Positions 16,390-24,935 are shown, counted from the stretch's first letter. The stretch: DNA of 64,000 nucleotides from Rhizobium mongolense subsp. loessense (GCF_900099775.1 NZ_FMTM01000001.1:496001-560000), one strand, 5' to 3'. Numbers and translations are program-made. Notes: generated by a model from the sequence alone, not told the origin.

Positions 16390-17026
16390 TGAGCTTCCTT
16401 TCGAGGATCTGGCTGCTCTTCGATAGAGGCCAGCAAAGCGCAAAATAGATAAGAGCGACGAGCCCGTAGACAGTGAAGGGCTGGAAGGTGGCATTGGTGA
16501 CGACGGTGCCTGCCTTCGATAGTTCGACGAATCCTATGATCGAAGTGAGCGCCGTTCCCTTGACGACCTGGACGGAGAAGCCGACAGTCGGCGGCACGGC
16601 GACCCTCAGCGCCTGCGGTAGGATGACGTAGCGCATCTGCTGCAGCCTCCCCATGCCGAGGCTGGCGGAGGCTTCCCATTGGCCTTTCGCAACCGCTTCG
16701 ACGCAGCCGCGCCAGATTTCGGCGAGGAAGGCAGCGGTCCAGAGGATCAATGCCAAGCCGGCGGCAAGCCATGCCGGCACGTCGATGCCGAAAAGGCCGA
16801 GACCGAAGAAGGCGATGAAGAGCTGCATCAGGAGTGGCGTGCCTTGAAAAAGCTCGATGTAGTATTTTGCAAGCGCCCGCAGCGACTTCCGCTTGCTGAT
16901 GCGCAGGAAGAGCAGGCCGAGCCCGACCGCGCCGCCCCCGATGAAGGAAACGAGCGAGAGCAGAACCGTCCAGCGCGTGGCGAGCAGCAGGTTGCGCAGG
17001 ATATCCCAAAGTGTGAACTCGATCAT
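16367..17026 (-). CDS. Amino acid ABC transporter permease (second)
   Basis: A 219-residue inner-membrane permease of the HisM/GlnP family with about five membrane segments. The N-terminus LWDILRNLLLATRWTVLLS and the EAA loop (QWEASASLGMGRLQQMRYVILPQ and following residues) are typical; the EAA loop contacts the ATPase. It pairs with the upstream permease to form a heterodimeric channel. Its start overlaps the stop of that permease by four bases and its end overlaps the ATPase gene by 23, so expression is tightly coupled. Confidence 0.92.
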   Translation of the reverse strand: MIEFTLWDILRNLLLATRWTVLLSLVSFIGGGAVGLGLLFLRISKRKSLRALAKYYIELFQGTPLLMQLFIAFFGLGLFGIDVPAWLAAGLALILWTAAFLAEIWRGCVEAVAKGQWEASASLGMGRLQQMRYVILPQALRVAVPPTVGFSVQVVKGTALTSIIGFVELSKAGTVVTNATFQPFTVYGLVALIYFALCWPLSKSSQILERKLNVAHRNH

Positions 17027-17694
17027 CGGACAAGCCTCCTCGGGAAGATGAACCCGCCGGCCACCACCAGCAGCTGCCGGAGCAGGATCGCCAGCGCCAG
17101 ATAGATGGCCGTCGAGACGATGTAGGCTTCGAAGGCGCGGAAGGTTCGCGACTGGATGAAGTTGGCGGCAAAGGTCAGGTCCTCGGCGGCGATCTGCGAC
17201 ACGACGGAGGAGCCGAGCATGACGATCACCACCTGCGAGGAGAGTGCCGGCCAGATGCGCTGGAGCGACGGCACGAGAACGACATGTCGGAAGGTTTCGA
17301 ACGGCGTCATGGCGAGGCTTGCGCCTGCCTCGAACTGCCCCTTCGGCGTCGCCTGGATGCCGGCGCGGATGATCTCGCAGCTATAGGCCCCGAGGTTGAC
17401 GATCATGGCAAGATTGGCGGCCGTCAGCTCGGAAAGCTGCAGACCGAGCGACGGCAGGCCGAAGAAGATGAAGAAGAGCTGGATCAGGAACGGCGTATTG
17501 CGGATCAGCTCGACATAGGCCGCAACGACGGGCTTCAGCCAAGCCGGGCCGAGAGCGCGCACCCAGGCACAGAAGGTGCCGAGCAAAATGCCAAGCACGC
17601 CGCCGATCGAGATCAGCTCGATGGTGATCACGATGCCCTTGACGATCTGCGGGTAATATTGAAGCAGCCAACCGAATTCGAAATGGTAGCTCAA
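17023..17694 (-). CDS. Amino acid ABC transporter permease (first)
   Basis: A 223-residue polar amino acid permease of the His/Glu/Gln/Arg type. It has about five membrane helices, the opening IVITIELISIGGVLGILLGT, the segment VELIRNTPFLIQLFFIFFGL and the EAA loop QFEAGASLAMTPFETFRHVV. It probably forms the channel with the downstream permease. It lies 72 bases after the binding protein gene, and a strong hairpin in that gap probably lowers its expression relative to the binding protein. Confidence 0.92.
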   Translation of the reverse strand: MSYHFEFGWLLQYYPQIVKGIVITIELISIGGVLGILLGTFCAWVRALGPAWLKPVVAAYVELIRNTPFLIQLFFIFFGLPSLGLQLSELTAANLAMIVNLGAYSCEIIRAGIQATPKGQFEAGASLAMTPFETFRHVVLVPSLQRIWPALSSQVVIVMLGSSVVSQIAAEDLTFAANFIQSRTFRAFEAYIVSTAIYLALAILLRQLLVVAGGFIFPRRLVR

Positions 17695-17724
17695 GACACT
17701 GTCCCCTCTTTGAATACCGACGAG

Positions 17725-17753
17725 TGGTCACCCCCGCGGCGCGGGGATGACCA
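17725..17753 (-). other. Intercistronic stem-loop after the binding-protein gene
   Basis: Inverted repeat with 13-base arms TGGTCACCCCCGC / GCGGGGATGACCA (one mismatch that can pair as G-U on the minus-strand RNA) around a three-base loop. It lies between the substrate-binding protein gene and the first permease gene, with no U-run. Such stem-loops commonly protect the 3' end of binding-protein mRNA and keep that protein in excess over the membrane parts. Confidence 0.65.
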
Positions 17754-17766
17754 TGCTGGACGGGTT

Positions 17767-18552
17767 TTAGAGGTCTTTCGGGAGGTCGGCGCCGAGCCAC
17801 TTCTTGGCAATGGCGTTCAGCGAACCATCGGTCTTGGCGGCGGCGATGATGCCGTTCACCTTTTCGAGAAGCGCAGGCTGCTCCTTGCTGAGGCCGATGT
17901 AGCAGGGCGAGTTCTTGATCAGGAACTTCAGTTCGGGCCGCTTCGGGGGGTTCTTGGCAAGGATGGCGGCGGCAACGACGTTGCCGGTTGCAACAGCCTC
18001 GACTTGGCCGGAGAGGAAGGCGGAAATCGTGCCGTTGTTATCCTCGTAGCGCTTGATCGTGACATCGGCAGACGCGATCTTCGTCAGTTCGAGGTCTTCG
18101 ACGGCGCCGCGGGTGACGCCGATCGTCTTGCCGGCAAGATCCTCCACCTTCGCGACGGAAAGATCGCCTGGCGCGAACACGCCGTTATAGAAGGGAGCAT
18201 AGGCCGTGGAGAAATCGATGACCTTTTCGCGGTCCGGATTCTTGCCGAGGCTGGAAATAACCAGGTCGACCTTGTTCGTCTGCAGATAGGGAATGCGGTT
18301 GGCGCTGGTGACCGGCACGAGCTCGGTTTTGACGCCGAGTTTTTCGGCAATCAGATTGGCCATGTCGATGTCATAGCCCATCGGCGCCATATCGGTACCG
18401 ACGCTGCCGAAGGGCGGAAAATCCTGCGGGACGGCGACGCGCAGCGTACCGCGCGCGGTGATGTCGGCAAGCGCATCGGCATGGGAAGCGGAACCGAAGC
18501 CGACAGCGGCTGCGAGCGTTGCGATTGCAAAGAATGTTCTTCTTGTCAGCAT
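17767..18552 (-). CDS. Amino acid ABC transporter substrate-binding protein
   Basis: A 261-residue periplasmic binding protein (SBP_bac_3 family) with a signal peptide (about residues 1-27, ending SHA). The body shows RGTLRVAVPQDFPPFGSVG, GYDIDMANLIAEKLG, DLVISSLGKNPDREKVIDFS and DLAGKTIGVTRGAVEDLEL, all typical of polar amino acid receptors. The exact ligand cannot be read from the sequence. The ATG at 18552 fits the signal peptide and has AGGAG upstream; the longer frame runs into the GntR gene. It starts five bases after the GntR stop, so the regulator and transporter are one transcription unit. Confidence 0.92.
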   Translation of the reverse strand: MLTRRTFFAIATLAAAVGFGSASHADALADITARGTLRVAVPQDFPPFGSVGTDMAPMGYDIDMANLIAEKLGVKTELVPVTSANRIPYLQTNKVDLVISSLGKNPDREKVIDFSTAYAPFYNGVFAPGDLSVAKVEDLAGKTIGVTRGAVEDLELTKIASADVTIKRYEDNNGTISAFLSGQVEAVATGNVVAAAILAKNPPKRPELKFLIKNSPCYIGLSKEQPALLEKVNGIIAAAKTDGSLNAIAKKWLGADLPKDL

Positions 18553-18556
18553 GTGT

Positions 18557-19303
18557 TCATTTCTCCTTTGAAGTTGCGGTTTTTCGTGTGCCTGAGGGTC
18601 GGGAAGACACGGTCCTGGGAGGGAGCGACAGGGAGCTGCGCAATTCCGACAGTGGGTCCGGGCGGGTCGTGAGGTCCAGGCCCGTTTCCACCTCGTCCAG
18701 ATGTTCGACGGAGAGCTCGGCGGCCTTGACGAAATCGCCTGCTGCCATGGCCCCGAAGATGCGGCAGTGCCCCTCATGAGATTGCACTGCGTGAAATTCC
18801 GACTGATAGAGCATCGAAATCAGGATTGTCCTGGCAGTGAGATCGCGCAGGATGTCGACAAGGATCGGGTTGCCGCCGAGTTCGGCGATGCGGATATGGA
18901 AGTCGCCCATGAGGCAGGTCAGGCGCTGGCGGTCGCCTGCAGCCATCGCAGCCTTTTCCTCCTCCAGGTGGGAGACGAGAACCGTGCGGCCTTCGTCCGT
19001 CAGCGCGCGCATGCCACGCAGCAGGCCGGATTCGATAGCGCGCCTTGCCTCGTAGACGGTCATCGCCTCTTCGGCGGACGGCTCGACCACAAACCAGCCT
19101 CGCCGGGGGCTCACGGTGACGATGCCGCGCGTTTCGAGCCTCATCATCGCCTCGCGCACACGGGTGCGCGAAACGCCGAAGACTGACGCCAGCTGGTTTT
19201 CGCTCAGCCGCGTGCCGGGCCGGATCCGGGCGGAAAGAATGCCCGAAACGATGGCCTCTTCTATGTTGCTCTGTGTGCTTTCGGATGTATGGCTATCTTG
19301 CAT
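18557..19303 (-). CDS. GntR-family regulator (FCD type) leading the ABC operon
   Basis: A 248-residue GntR regulator: winged helix at about residues 12-75 (IRPGTRLSENQLASVFGVSR, then TRVREAMMRLETRGIV) and an all-helical FCD ligand domain to about residue 215, with metal-site candidates Asp/His in MGDFHIRIAELGG and His in SHEGHCRIFGAM. The tail is Ser/Arg/Pro-rich and probably disordered. It is the first gene of the operon with the amino acid transporter, so it most likely responds to the transported compound. A palindrome CTTGTATGCAAG overlaps its own start codon, suggesting autoregulation. Confidence 0.92.
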   Translation of the reverse strand: MQDSHTSESTQSNIEEAIVSGILSARIRPGTRLSENQLASVFGVSRTRVREAMMRLETRGIVTVSPRRGWFVVEPSAEEAMTVYEARRAIESGLLRGMRALTDEGRTVLVSHLEEEKAAMAAGDRQRLTCLMGDFHIRIAELGGNPILVDILRDLTARTILISMLYQSEFHAVQSHEGHCRIFGAMAAGDFVKAAELSVEHLDEVETGLDLTTRPDPLSELRSSLSLPPRTVSSRPSGTRKTATSKEK

Positions 19304-19308
19304 ACAAG
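19297..19308 (-). promoter_or_regulatory. Candidate GntR (FCD) operator overlapping the start codon
   Basis: The minus-strand sequence CTTGTATGCAAG (arms CTTG/CAAG) includes the ATG of the GntR gene. FadR/FCD-type regulators often bind TTGTATACAA-like palindromes, so binding here could block transcription and translation start of the whole transporter operon. Only one copy is evident. Confidence 0.5.
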
Positions 19309-19468
19309 ACGGGTAAGCAAGCCATATGCCAATTTTCGCAAATGCTTCATTTACAACGGCTTTCCCACCTGGACCGCGAACCAGTCCGTTGCAATGCCCA
19401 CAATTTAAGCAGTTTCACATTCTGAATAACGACGAGGCGTCGATATCGGAGGCAACCCGCGCTGACAG

Positions 19469-20272
19469 CTACTCAATGTCCAGCAGGAGCGGCCGATGGT
19501 CGGACACTTCCGGTTCCCCGACGACGTCGAAGCTCAAGACGCCGACTTCAGGCGTCACCAGCATATAGTCCGCAAAGCGCTCGTCTTTAGTATAGTGCGA
19601 TGTTCTCGTATCCGTGAAGCCGCGGGAAGTGACGAGATCGGTCAGTCCGAGTCCACCCAGCACATCGAACATGACGCTTCCTGGCAGCACGTTGAAGTCG
19701 CCGCAGACGACGAGACGCTCGCCCTTGCGCCAGGTCTGCCCGATCAGGCTGACCAGCGCATCGGCTTGACCGCGGCGTGCGGGCGTATCGCCCTTGCCGG
19801 CCATGTCACGCAGGCCATGCAGGTGGGCGATCGTGATCGCTTGATGGGCCCCATAGTCGAAAAGGCGAATGGCATGAGCGTTGCGGGCGCGCGGATGCTC
19901 TCCGTAGCTATCTGCTGAGAAATCGCCATGGACGAAATCCACCGCGTGGCCGATGACCGCAACCGACCGACGCACGAACGTCGCAATACCGAATTCCGAA
20001 GGCACGCGGTTTTCGTCATCAAAAAGCTCGCCTCTCGCCGTCGGGGCGAAGAAGGCGTCATGCTCCGGAAGAACTGCCTTGATCTCCTCGAAGAGGTTGG
20101 CGCGCTGCGGCAGGATGTGGCTGCCATCGCGATATTCCAGCCAGTCGCTCTTGACGGTGACGGAACGGGTGACCTCCTGGAGGCAGAGCACGTCCGCCTC
20201 AGCAGCTCGGAGATAGTCCATCAGCGGCCGATGCAGCTTGCCGCCCCAGGCATTCAGCGAAATGATGCGCAA
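19469..20272 (-). CDS. Endonuclease/exonuclease/phosphatase (EEP) family protein
   Basis: A 267-residue EEP-superfamily hydrolase (Mg2+-dependent phosphodiesterase fold). Visible motifs are SLNAWGGKL at the N-terminus, LCLQEV with the metal-binding Glu, IAHLHGLRD, VVCGDFNVLPGS with the Asp/Asn pair, and the final SDHRPLLLDIE with the catalytic Asp-His. It has no signal peptide or extra domain, so nucleic acid, phospholipid or sugar-phosphate substrates are all possible. It follows rnhA on the minus strand with a 24-base gap and probably belongs to the ispH-thrB-rnhA transcription unit. Confidence 0.85.
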   Translation of the reverse strand: MRIISLNAWGGKLHRPLMDYLRAAEADVLCLQEVTRSVTVKSDWLEYRDGSHILPQRANLFEEIKAVLPEHDAFFAPTARGELFDDENRVPSEFGIATFVRRSVAVIGHAVDFVHGDFSADSYGEHPRARNAHAIRLFDYGAHQAITIAHLHGLRDMAGKGDTPARRGQADALVSLIGQTWRKGERLVVCGDFNVLPGSVMFDVLGGLGLTDLVTSRGFTDTRTSHYTKDERFADYMLVTPEVGVLSFDVVGEPEVSDHRPLLLDIE

Positions 20273-20296
20273 TATCGCCTCCCCGGAGTTGCCGCC

Positions 20297-20737
20297 CTAC
20301 CGCTTCTTGAACGGCGCCATGCCCATGCGCGCCAGTTCATCGGCACGCTCGTTTTCCGGATGGCCGGCATGGCCCTTGATCCAGTGGAGCGTCACTTTAT
20401 GCTTGTTGCGGGCTTCCTCCAGCGCCTGCCAGAGCTCGGCATTCTTCACCGGTTTCTTGTCCGCGGTCTTCCAGCCGTTTTTCTTCCAGCCGAAAATCCA
20501 CTTGGAAATCCCGTCCTTGACGTAGGCGCTGTCGGTATAGAGGTCGACCTCGCAGGGTGTCTTCAGCGCCGAGAGCGCCGAAATCGCCGCCATCAACTCC
20601 ATGCGGTTGTTGGTTGTCTCCGCCTCGCCGCCGGAGAGCTCCTTTTCAATGTCGCCATAACGAAGGATCGCGCCCCAACCGCCAGGACCGGGATTGCCCG
20701 AGCACGCGCCGTCGGTGAAAATCTCGACGTGCTTCAT
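20297..20737 (-). CDS. rnhA: Ribonuclease HI
   Basis: A 146-residue RNase H1, which cuts the RNA strand of RNA-DNA hybrids (R-loops, primers). The four catalytic acids are visible: Asp in [16 protein letters not shown], Glu in [11 protein letters not shown], Asp in [12 protein letters not shown] and Asp near the end in [12 protein letters not shown], with the His in WIKGHAGH. The length is normal. Its ATG overlaps the last bases of thrB (ATGA), the common thrB-rnhA order in rhizobia. Confidence 0.97.
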   Translation of the reverse strand: MKHVEIFTDGACSGNPGPGGWGAILRYGDIEKELSGGEAETTNNRMELMAAISALSALKTPCEVDLYTDSAYVKDGISKWIFGWKKNGWKTADKKPVKNAELWQALEEARNKHKVTLHWIKGHAGHPENERADELARMGMAPFKKR

Positions 20738-21699
20738 GCCGAAAGCCCGTATTCGGCAGCCGATGCGACCTGCCGGTGGAAGCGCAGCTTGCGCAGATAT
20801 TCGAGCGGGTCCTTCTTGGTGACCATTGCGCCTTCCGGCGTCGTCAGCCAGTCATAGAGGCGGGTCAGGAAGAAACGGAGCGCAGAACCACGCGCAAGCA
20901 CAGGAAGCGCTGCAAGTTCGCCACTGTTGAGCGGCCGAACACTCCGGTAGCCTTCCAACATGGCAGTGCCCTTGGTGATGTTGTAGGCGCCGTCCTTTTC
21001 AAAGCACCACGCGTTGAGAATGATCGAGACGTCGTAGGCAAGCAGATCGTTGCAGGCGAAATAGAAATCGATCAGGCCGGACAGCTCATCGCCGAGGAAG
21101 AAGACATTGTCGGGGAAGAGATCGGCATGAATGACGCCGGCCGGAAGGTCCTTCGGCCAGTGGGCGGAGAGGAAATCGATCTCGCCCCTGATTTCGGCGG
21201 ACAAGCCCTTCTCGACTTCGTCGGCGCGCACCTCGGACTTATCCCAAAGCAGCTTCCAACCGTCCAGCGACAGCGCGTTCGGCCGCTTCAGTTCGAAACC
21301 TTCGCCGGCGATATGCATCTGCGCCAGGGCCTTGCCGACTTCGCGGCAATGTTTGGCTTCGGGCTTCCTCAGCCACATGCCTTCGAGGAAGGAAATGAGC
21401 GCTGCCGGACGATCTGAAAGCGTGCCGAGCAGCGCACCATCCTTGCGCGGCAGCGGCAGCGGGCAGGACACGCCGCGGGCGGCGAGATGCTGCATCAGGC
21501 CGAGGAAGAACGGCAGGTCGGCCTTTTCGACGCGTTTTTCGTAGAGCGTCAGGATCAGAGGATTCTTGGTGGTGTGCAGCAGGAAGTTGGAATTTTCGAC
21601 GCCTTCCGCAATTCCCTTGTAGGAAAGCAGGGTGCCGGCATCATACTCCGTCAAAAACCACTTCAAATCGTCTTCTGAAATATCGGTATAGACTGCCAA
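20734..21699 (-). CDS. thrB: Homoserine kinase
   Basis: A 321-residue homoserine kinase of the choline kinase/APH-fold type used by alphaproteobacteria, making O-phosphohomoserine for threonine synthase. The start [20 protein letters not shown] and the catalytic loop [16 protein letters not shown] followed by GLIDFYFAC (the HxDxxxxN and Asp motifs of the fold) are clear. Its stop overlaps rnhA by four bases. It lies 231 bases downstream of ispH, with a mosaic repeat in the gap, and may be transcribed from its own promoter or with ispH. Confidence 0.96.
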   Translation of the reverse strand: MAVYTDISEDDLKWFLTEYDAGTLLSYKGIAEGVENSNFLLHTTKNPLILTLYEKRVEKADLPFFLGLMQHLAARGVSCPLPLPRKDGALLGTLSDRPAALISFLEGMWLRKPEAKHCREVGKALAQMHIAGEGFELKRPNALSLDGWKLLWDKSEVRADEVEKGLSAEIRGEIDFLSAHWPKDLPAGVIHADLFPDNVFFLGDELSGLIDFYFACNDLLAYDVSIILNAWCFEKDGAYNITKGTAMLEGYRSVRPLNSGELAALPVLARGSALRFFLTRLYDWLTTPEGAMVTKKDPLEYLRKLRFHRQVASAAEYGLSA

Positions 21700-21750
21700 G
21701 GAGGGCTCTCACATTAAGTACGCTAAGGGGAGTGGTGAAGCGCATGGGGA

Positions 21751-21911
21751 TACCCCCCTCTGTCACTTCGTGACTTCTCCCCCACAAGGGGGGAGATTGG
21801 AAGCATGCGTCTTGCCTTGCAATCTATCGTTTTCGTCGCGATTGCCCGAGACGGTGCTAGAGCCGATGTCCCCCTTTGTGGGGGAGATGCCCGGCACGGC
21901 AGAGGAGGGTA
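21751..21911. repeat. Mosaic palindromic intergenic repeat (RIME-like)
   Basis: A 161-bp element in the ispH-thrB gap. It is bounded by a 12-base inverted repeat TACCCCCCTCTG (21751-21762) / CAGAGGAGGGTA (21900-21911), with one mismatch. Inside are a hairpin GTCAC-TTC-GTGAC (21762-21774) and two oppositely oriented blocks, CTCCCCCACAAGGGGGGAG (21777-21795) and CCCCCTTTGTGGGGGAG (21870-21886). This composite palindromic layout is what has been described as Rhizobium intergenic mosaic elements. It carries no coding capacity and may be mobilised in trans or act as a transcription or mRNA-processing site. Confidence 0.7.
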
Positions 21912-21930
21912 AGCGGCACGCTCCAAGCCC

Positions 21931-22935
21931 CTAATCCCCGTTCACAAAAGCCATGTCGGCCGTCGTCAGCTCGATGTTGCGCAGTTCCCGGTTGACTAGG
22001 AAATGCTCGTTTTCCTGGACGGTCTCCGCAAGCTCCACCCTGGCGTCGAAACGCGCCTGGAAGGCCTCGATGATCTCGTTGACGATCACTTCCGGCGCGG
22101 AGGCACCGGCGGATAGGCCAAGCGTCGAAATCGCACCGATGTCGTTCCAGTCCAGTTCAGCGGCGCGCTGCACGAGGATCGACTTCTTTGCCCCTGCCCT
22201 CAGCGCGACTTCGACAAGGCGCTTGGAGTTAGAGGAATTCGGCGCACCGACGATGATGAAGAGGTCGCAGCCGGGTGCGGCCTGCTTGACCACTTCCTGG
22301 CGGTTGGTCGTGGCATAGCAGATCGAATCGGCGGCAGGCGCGGTCAGCTTCGGGAAACGTTGCTCGAGACGCGCAATCACGCCGGCCGTGTCGTCGACCG
22401 AGAGCGTCGTCTGGGTCACGTAGCCCAGATTGTCGGGATCGGCAGGCTGATAGGCATCGGCGTCTTCGACCGTCTCGATCAGCGAGACCGAGCCCTCGGG
22501 AAGCTGACCCATCGTGCCGATGACTTCCGGATGACCGGCATGGCCGATCAGCACGACATGGCGGCCGAGGCGATTATGCCGCATCGCCTGCTTGTGAACC
22601 TTGGAAACCAGCGGACAGGTGGCATCGAGATAGAAAAGATTGCGGGCGTTCGCATCTTCCGGAACGGACTTCGGGACGCCGTGCGCGGAAAAAACGACGG
22701 GCTGGGCGCGGTGCTCTGCCGGAATTTCATCGAGTTCTTCGACGAAGACAGCGCCCTTGGCCTCCAGTCCCTCGACGACGTAGCGGTTATGGACGATCTC
22801 GTGGCGGACATAGACGGGGGCGCCATAGGATTTCAGCGCCAGCACGACGATCTGGATGGCGCGGTCGACGCCGGCGCAGAAGCCGCGCGGTCCGCAAAGC
22901 CTGATCTTCAATGGAGGTTTCGCCGCTATGTTCAT
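21931..22935 (-). CDS. ispH: 4-hydroxy-3-methylbut-2-enyl diphosphate reductase
   Basis: A 334-residue IspH (LytB), the last enzyme of the MEP isoprenoid pathway, producing IPP and DMAPP with a [4Fe-4S] cluster. The three cluster cysteines are in [17 protein letters not shown] and [10 protein letters not shown]; the HxxH-type substrate residues are in [15 protein letters not shown] and GHAGHPE. The start at ATG 22935 ([19 protein letters not shown]) is chosen over 22950 on likeness to rhizobial relatives; neither has a strong ribosome site. dxs, the first enzyme of the same pathway, is at 53.8 kb. Confidence 0.97.
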   Translation of the reverse strand: MNIAAKPPLKIRLCGPRGFCAGVDRAIQIVVLALKSYGAPVYVRHEIVHNRYVVEGLEAKGAVFVEELDEIPAEHRAQPVVFSAHGVPKSVPEDANARNLFYLDATCPLVSKVHKQAMRHNRLGRHVVLIGHAGHPEVIGTMGQLPEGSVSLIETVEDADAYQPADPDNLGYVTQTTLSVDDTAGVIARLEQRFPKLTAPAADSICYATTNRQEVVKQAAPGCDLFIIVGAPNSSNSKRLVEVALRAGAKKSILVQRAAELDWNDIGAISTLGLSAGASAPEVIVNEIIEAFQARFDARVELAETVQENEHFLVNRELRNIELTTADMAFVNGD

Positions 22936-22997
22936 GTCACGTCCGGTCATCTGGGATAGGGCTGTCTAGCCCAATATAAGAAGGAATTGAAGCGATA

Positions 22998-23753
22998 CTA
23001 TTGCGAGGCCGGCTTGCCGCGCCCGCGGTACCACGAGATCGCGACGATCACGACTAGCACCGCCGCCAGGCCATACCAAGTAAAGGCATATTGCAGGTGG
23101 TTGTTCGGCAGGTCGACGTCGGTGACGCCGCCGATCGGCAGGCCTTTCGGGTTGGGCGCCGAATCGGCATCGACGAAGAAGGGCAAGACGCTTGCCTTGT
23201 TGAGACCGGTGCTTGCGGCCATCACGTCGAGGTCTTTCCAGTAGAAGATGTTCTTAGCGACATCGTTGTCCGGTACGAGCCACGAAGGCTTTCCAGGCAG
23301 CTTGTTGCGCGCCAGGCCGGTGACCGTCTGCTCTCCGGTCAGTTGGCCCTGCATGCGCATTTCCGGCTCCTTGTTCTCAAAAGGAACGAAGCCGCGATTG
23401 ACGAAGAGGTAGTGCCCGCCGGCAAGCTCAAGCGGGGTGTAGATGTAATAGCCCGTCTGGCCGCGCCAGGTGGCGAAGAAGTGTCGCTCCTTGTTGTTGA
23501 CATAACGGCCGGTTGTTGTGACGGGCCGGTATTCGATGTCGTCGCCCGAGGCAAGCATCCGCTCGATATCGGCGAGCGACACCGGCGCCGAGGCGCGGCG
23601 CTGCGCAATATCGGCGATCAGCCCCTCCTTCCAATGCAGGCGCTCCATCTGCCAGGTGCCGAGCGAAACGAGAACGGCGAGAGCAATCAGCACGGCAATG
23701 CCGGTGAAGACCGGCAGCCTGCGGCGCGCAGCCACGGCATGGATATCAGTCAC
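22998..23753 (-). CDS. surf1: SURF1 family cytochrome oxidase assembly protein
   Basis: A 251-residue SURF1/Shy1 homologue with one membrane helix near each end (about residues 15-34 and 222-240) and a periplasmic domain between them, including GTWQMERLHWKEGLI, RPVTTTGRYVNNKERH, HYLFVNRGFVPFENK and LPIGGVTDVDLPNNHLQYA. It helps insert haem a into subunit I of aa3-type oxidase. The GTG at 23753 has AAGGA upstream and overlaps the DUF983 stop by eight bases; an ATG at 23777 is possible but lacks a ribosome site. The neighbouring cta genes support the role. Confidence 0.92.
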   Translation of the reverse strand: MTDIHAVAARRRLPVFTGIAVLIALAVLVSLGTWQMERLHWKEGLIADIAQRRASAPVSLADIERMLASGDDIEYRPVTTTGRYVNNKERHFFATWRGQTGYYIYTPLELAGGHYLFVNRGFVPFENKEPEMRMQGQLTGEQTVTGLARNKLPGKPSWLVPDNDVAKNIFYWKDLDVMAASTGLNKASVLPFFVDADSAPNPKGLPIGGVTDVDLPNNHLQYAFTWYGLAAVLVVIVAISWYRGRGKPASQ

Positions 23754-24129
23754 TGGAAATGCGTCCTTCACGGGCATTGTGGCGGTATTGCATGGCGATC
23801 AGGATGCCCTTGCACCAGCGTAGCGCAACCAGCGAAAGAGCGATCGTCAACGGACCGAACAGCAGAATGTGTAGCCAGATCGGCGGCGAATAGTTCACCT
23901 CCAGCCAGAGCACGGAGCCGATGATGATGAAGCCGACGATGAGAATGACGAAGACGGCAGGGCCATCGCCCGAATCGGCAAAGGAATAATCGAGGCCGCA
24001 GGCGGCACAGCGTGGCTTCACCGCGAGCACGCCATCGAACAATTTTCCCTGTCCGCAGCGCGGGCAGCAGCCCCGCATCCCGGTCCTTACGGGATCCACA
24101 GGGGGAAAATGTGCACTGTCTTCGCTCAT
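23746..24129 (-). CDS. DUF983 membrane protein of the cytochrome oxidase cluster
   Basis: A 127-residue DUF983 protein. Four cysteines form a zinc-ribbon-like motif at the N-terminal side (GCCPRCGQGKLFDG, then RCAACGLDYS), followed by two membrane helices (roughly residues 55-100). The family sits between ctaE and surf1 in many alphaproteobacteria, which suggests a part in oxidase assembly or metal supply, but the function is unproven. It overlaps surf1 and is separated from ctaE only by the plus-strand kinase gene. Confidence 0.9.
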   Translation of the reverse strand: MSEDSAHFPPVDPVRTGMRGCCPRCGQGKLFDGVLAVKPRCAACGLDYSFADSGDGPAVFVILIVGFIIIGSVLWLEVNYSPPIWLHILLFGPLTIALSLVALRWCKGILIAMQYRHNAREGRISSD

Positions 24130-24256
24130 CGCCTTCCTTTCGGCTGGAGATCATTTTCAGCCGCGCCTTAACTCTCCCATAAAGTATCTGCAGGACGAAA
24201 GGAAATAGCTGCGCGATTTCGCCTCAGCGATTCGCGCCAAACAGAAGAAGACGCCG

Positions 24257-24898
24257 ATGAGCAACGAGAACCCTGCAGGCCAGATCGTGATCCTGAACGG
24301 GGCGCCGCGAAGCGGCAAGACGACGATCGCGAGAGCCATTCAACAGCAGTTCGAAGGACCATGGATGAACCTCGGCGTCGACGTCTACAATGCCGCGACG
24401 CCGGCCCGCTACCTGCCGGGCATTGGCCTCCGCCCCGGCGGCGAGCGCCCCGATCTTGAGGAGCTGGTGCCGTTCTTCTACGCGGCACTCTACGAGTCCA
24501 TCGCCATCCATGCCGGGCTCGGGCTGAATGTCGTCGCCGACCTCGGTCACCACGACGCCTATTCGCAGCCACTCGGGATTCTCACCGATTGCGCCCGGCG
24601 ACTTGAAGGTTTCCCGGTTCTCTTCGTCGGTGTGCTCTGCCCGCTCGACGTCATCATGAAGCGCCGCGACATCGACGAGCCCGGGCGCGAGAAGCTTTAT
24701 GAAAGAGGCAATGGCGAGGTCCCTGTTCCGGATCCCGTGCGGCGCTGGCAGGAGGAGGTGCACAGGCCGGGTATCTACGATCTCGAGCTCGATACCTCGG
24801 TGCTGACGCCATATGAATGCGCAGAGGCGATCCGGCACCAACTCGATCTCGGAATTGCGGACCCATCGGCCTTCGAGCGGATCGCTGCGTCAAGGTAG
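24257..24898 (+). CDS. Chloramphenicol phosphotransferase-like P-loop kinase
   Basis: A 213-residue P-loop NTPase with Walker A LNGAPRSGKTTIARAI at about residues 13-28 and a later GVLCPLDVIMKRRD segment with the lid-type Arg pair, matching the chloramphenicol phosphotransferase-like (CPT) kinase family. A catalytic Asp is probably in MNLGVDVY. The natural substrate of most members is unknown, and resistance should not be assumed. It is the only plus-strand gene in a long minus-strand cytochrome oxidase region, between DUF983 and ctaE, and ends at a bidirectional terminator. This suggests a later insertion between cluster genes. Confidence 0.78.
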   Translation: MSNENPAGQIVILNGAPRSGKTTIARAIQQQFEGPWMNLGVDVYNAATPARYLPGIGLRPGGERPDLEELVPFFYAALYESIAIHAGLGLNVVADLGHHDAYSQPLGILTDCARRLEGFPVLFVGVLCPLDVIMKRRDIDEPGREKLYERGNGEVPVPDPVRRWQEEVHRPGIYDLELDTSVLTPYECAEAIRHQLDLGIADPSAFERIAASR

Positions 24899-24906
24899 CG
24901 ATGAAA

Positions 24907-24935
24907 AAAGGCGGGCGCCGATGGCTCCCGCCTTT
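24907..24935. terminator. Bidirectional terminator between CPT-like kinase and ctaE
   Basis: Perfect 9-bp stem AAAGGCGGG / CCCGCCTTT with an 11-base loop between the convergent kinase and ctaE genes. A-run before and T-run after the stem make it a plausible intrinsic terminator on both strands. Confidence 0.8.

Noticed and set aside
17284..18672. A 462-codon plus-strand frame across the amino acid transporter genes
   Set aside because: Antisense to a permease gene and the binding protein gene, both clearly real; no family likeness.
23754..23777. ATG start of surf1 at 23777
   Set aside because: It overlaps DUF983 by 32 bases and lacks a ribosome site, while the GTG at 23753 has AAGGA at a proper distance.
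24257..24898. Calling the CPT-like kinase an antibiotic resistance gene
   Set aside because: Only the P-loop and general fold match; most members of this family have unknown substrates and there is no resistance context.
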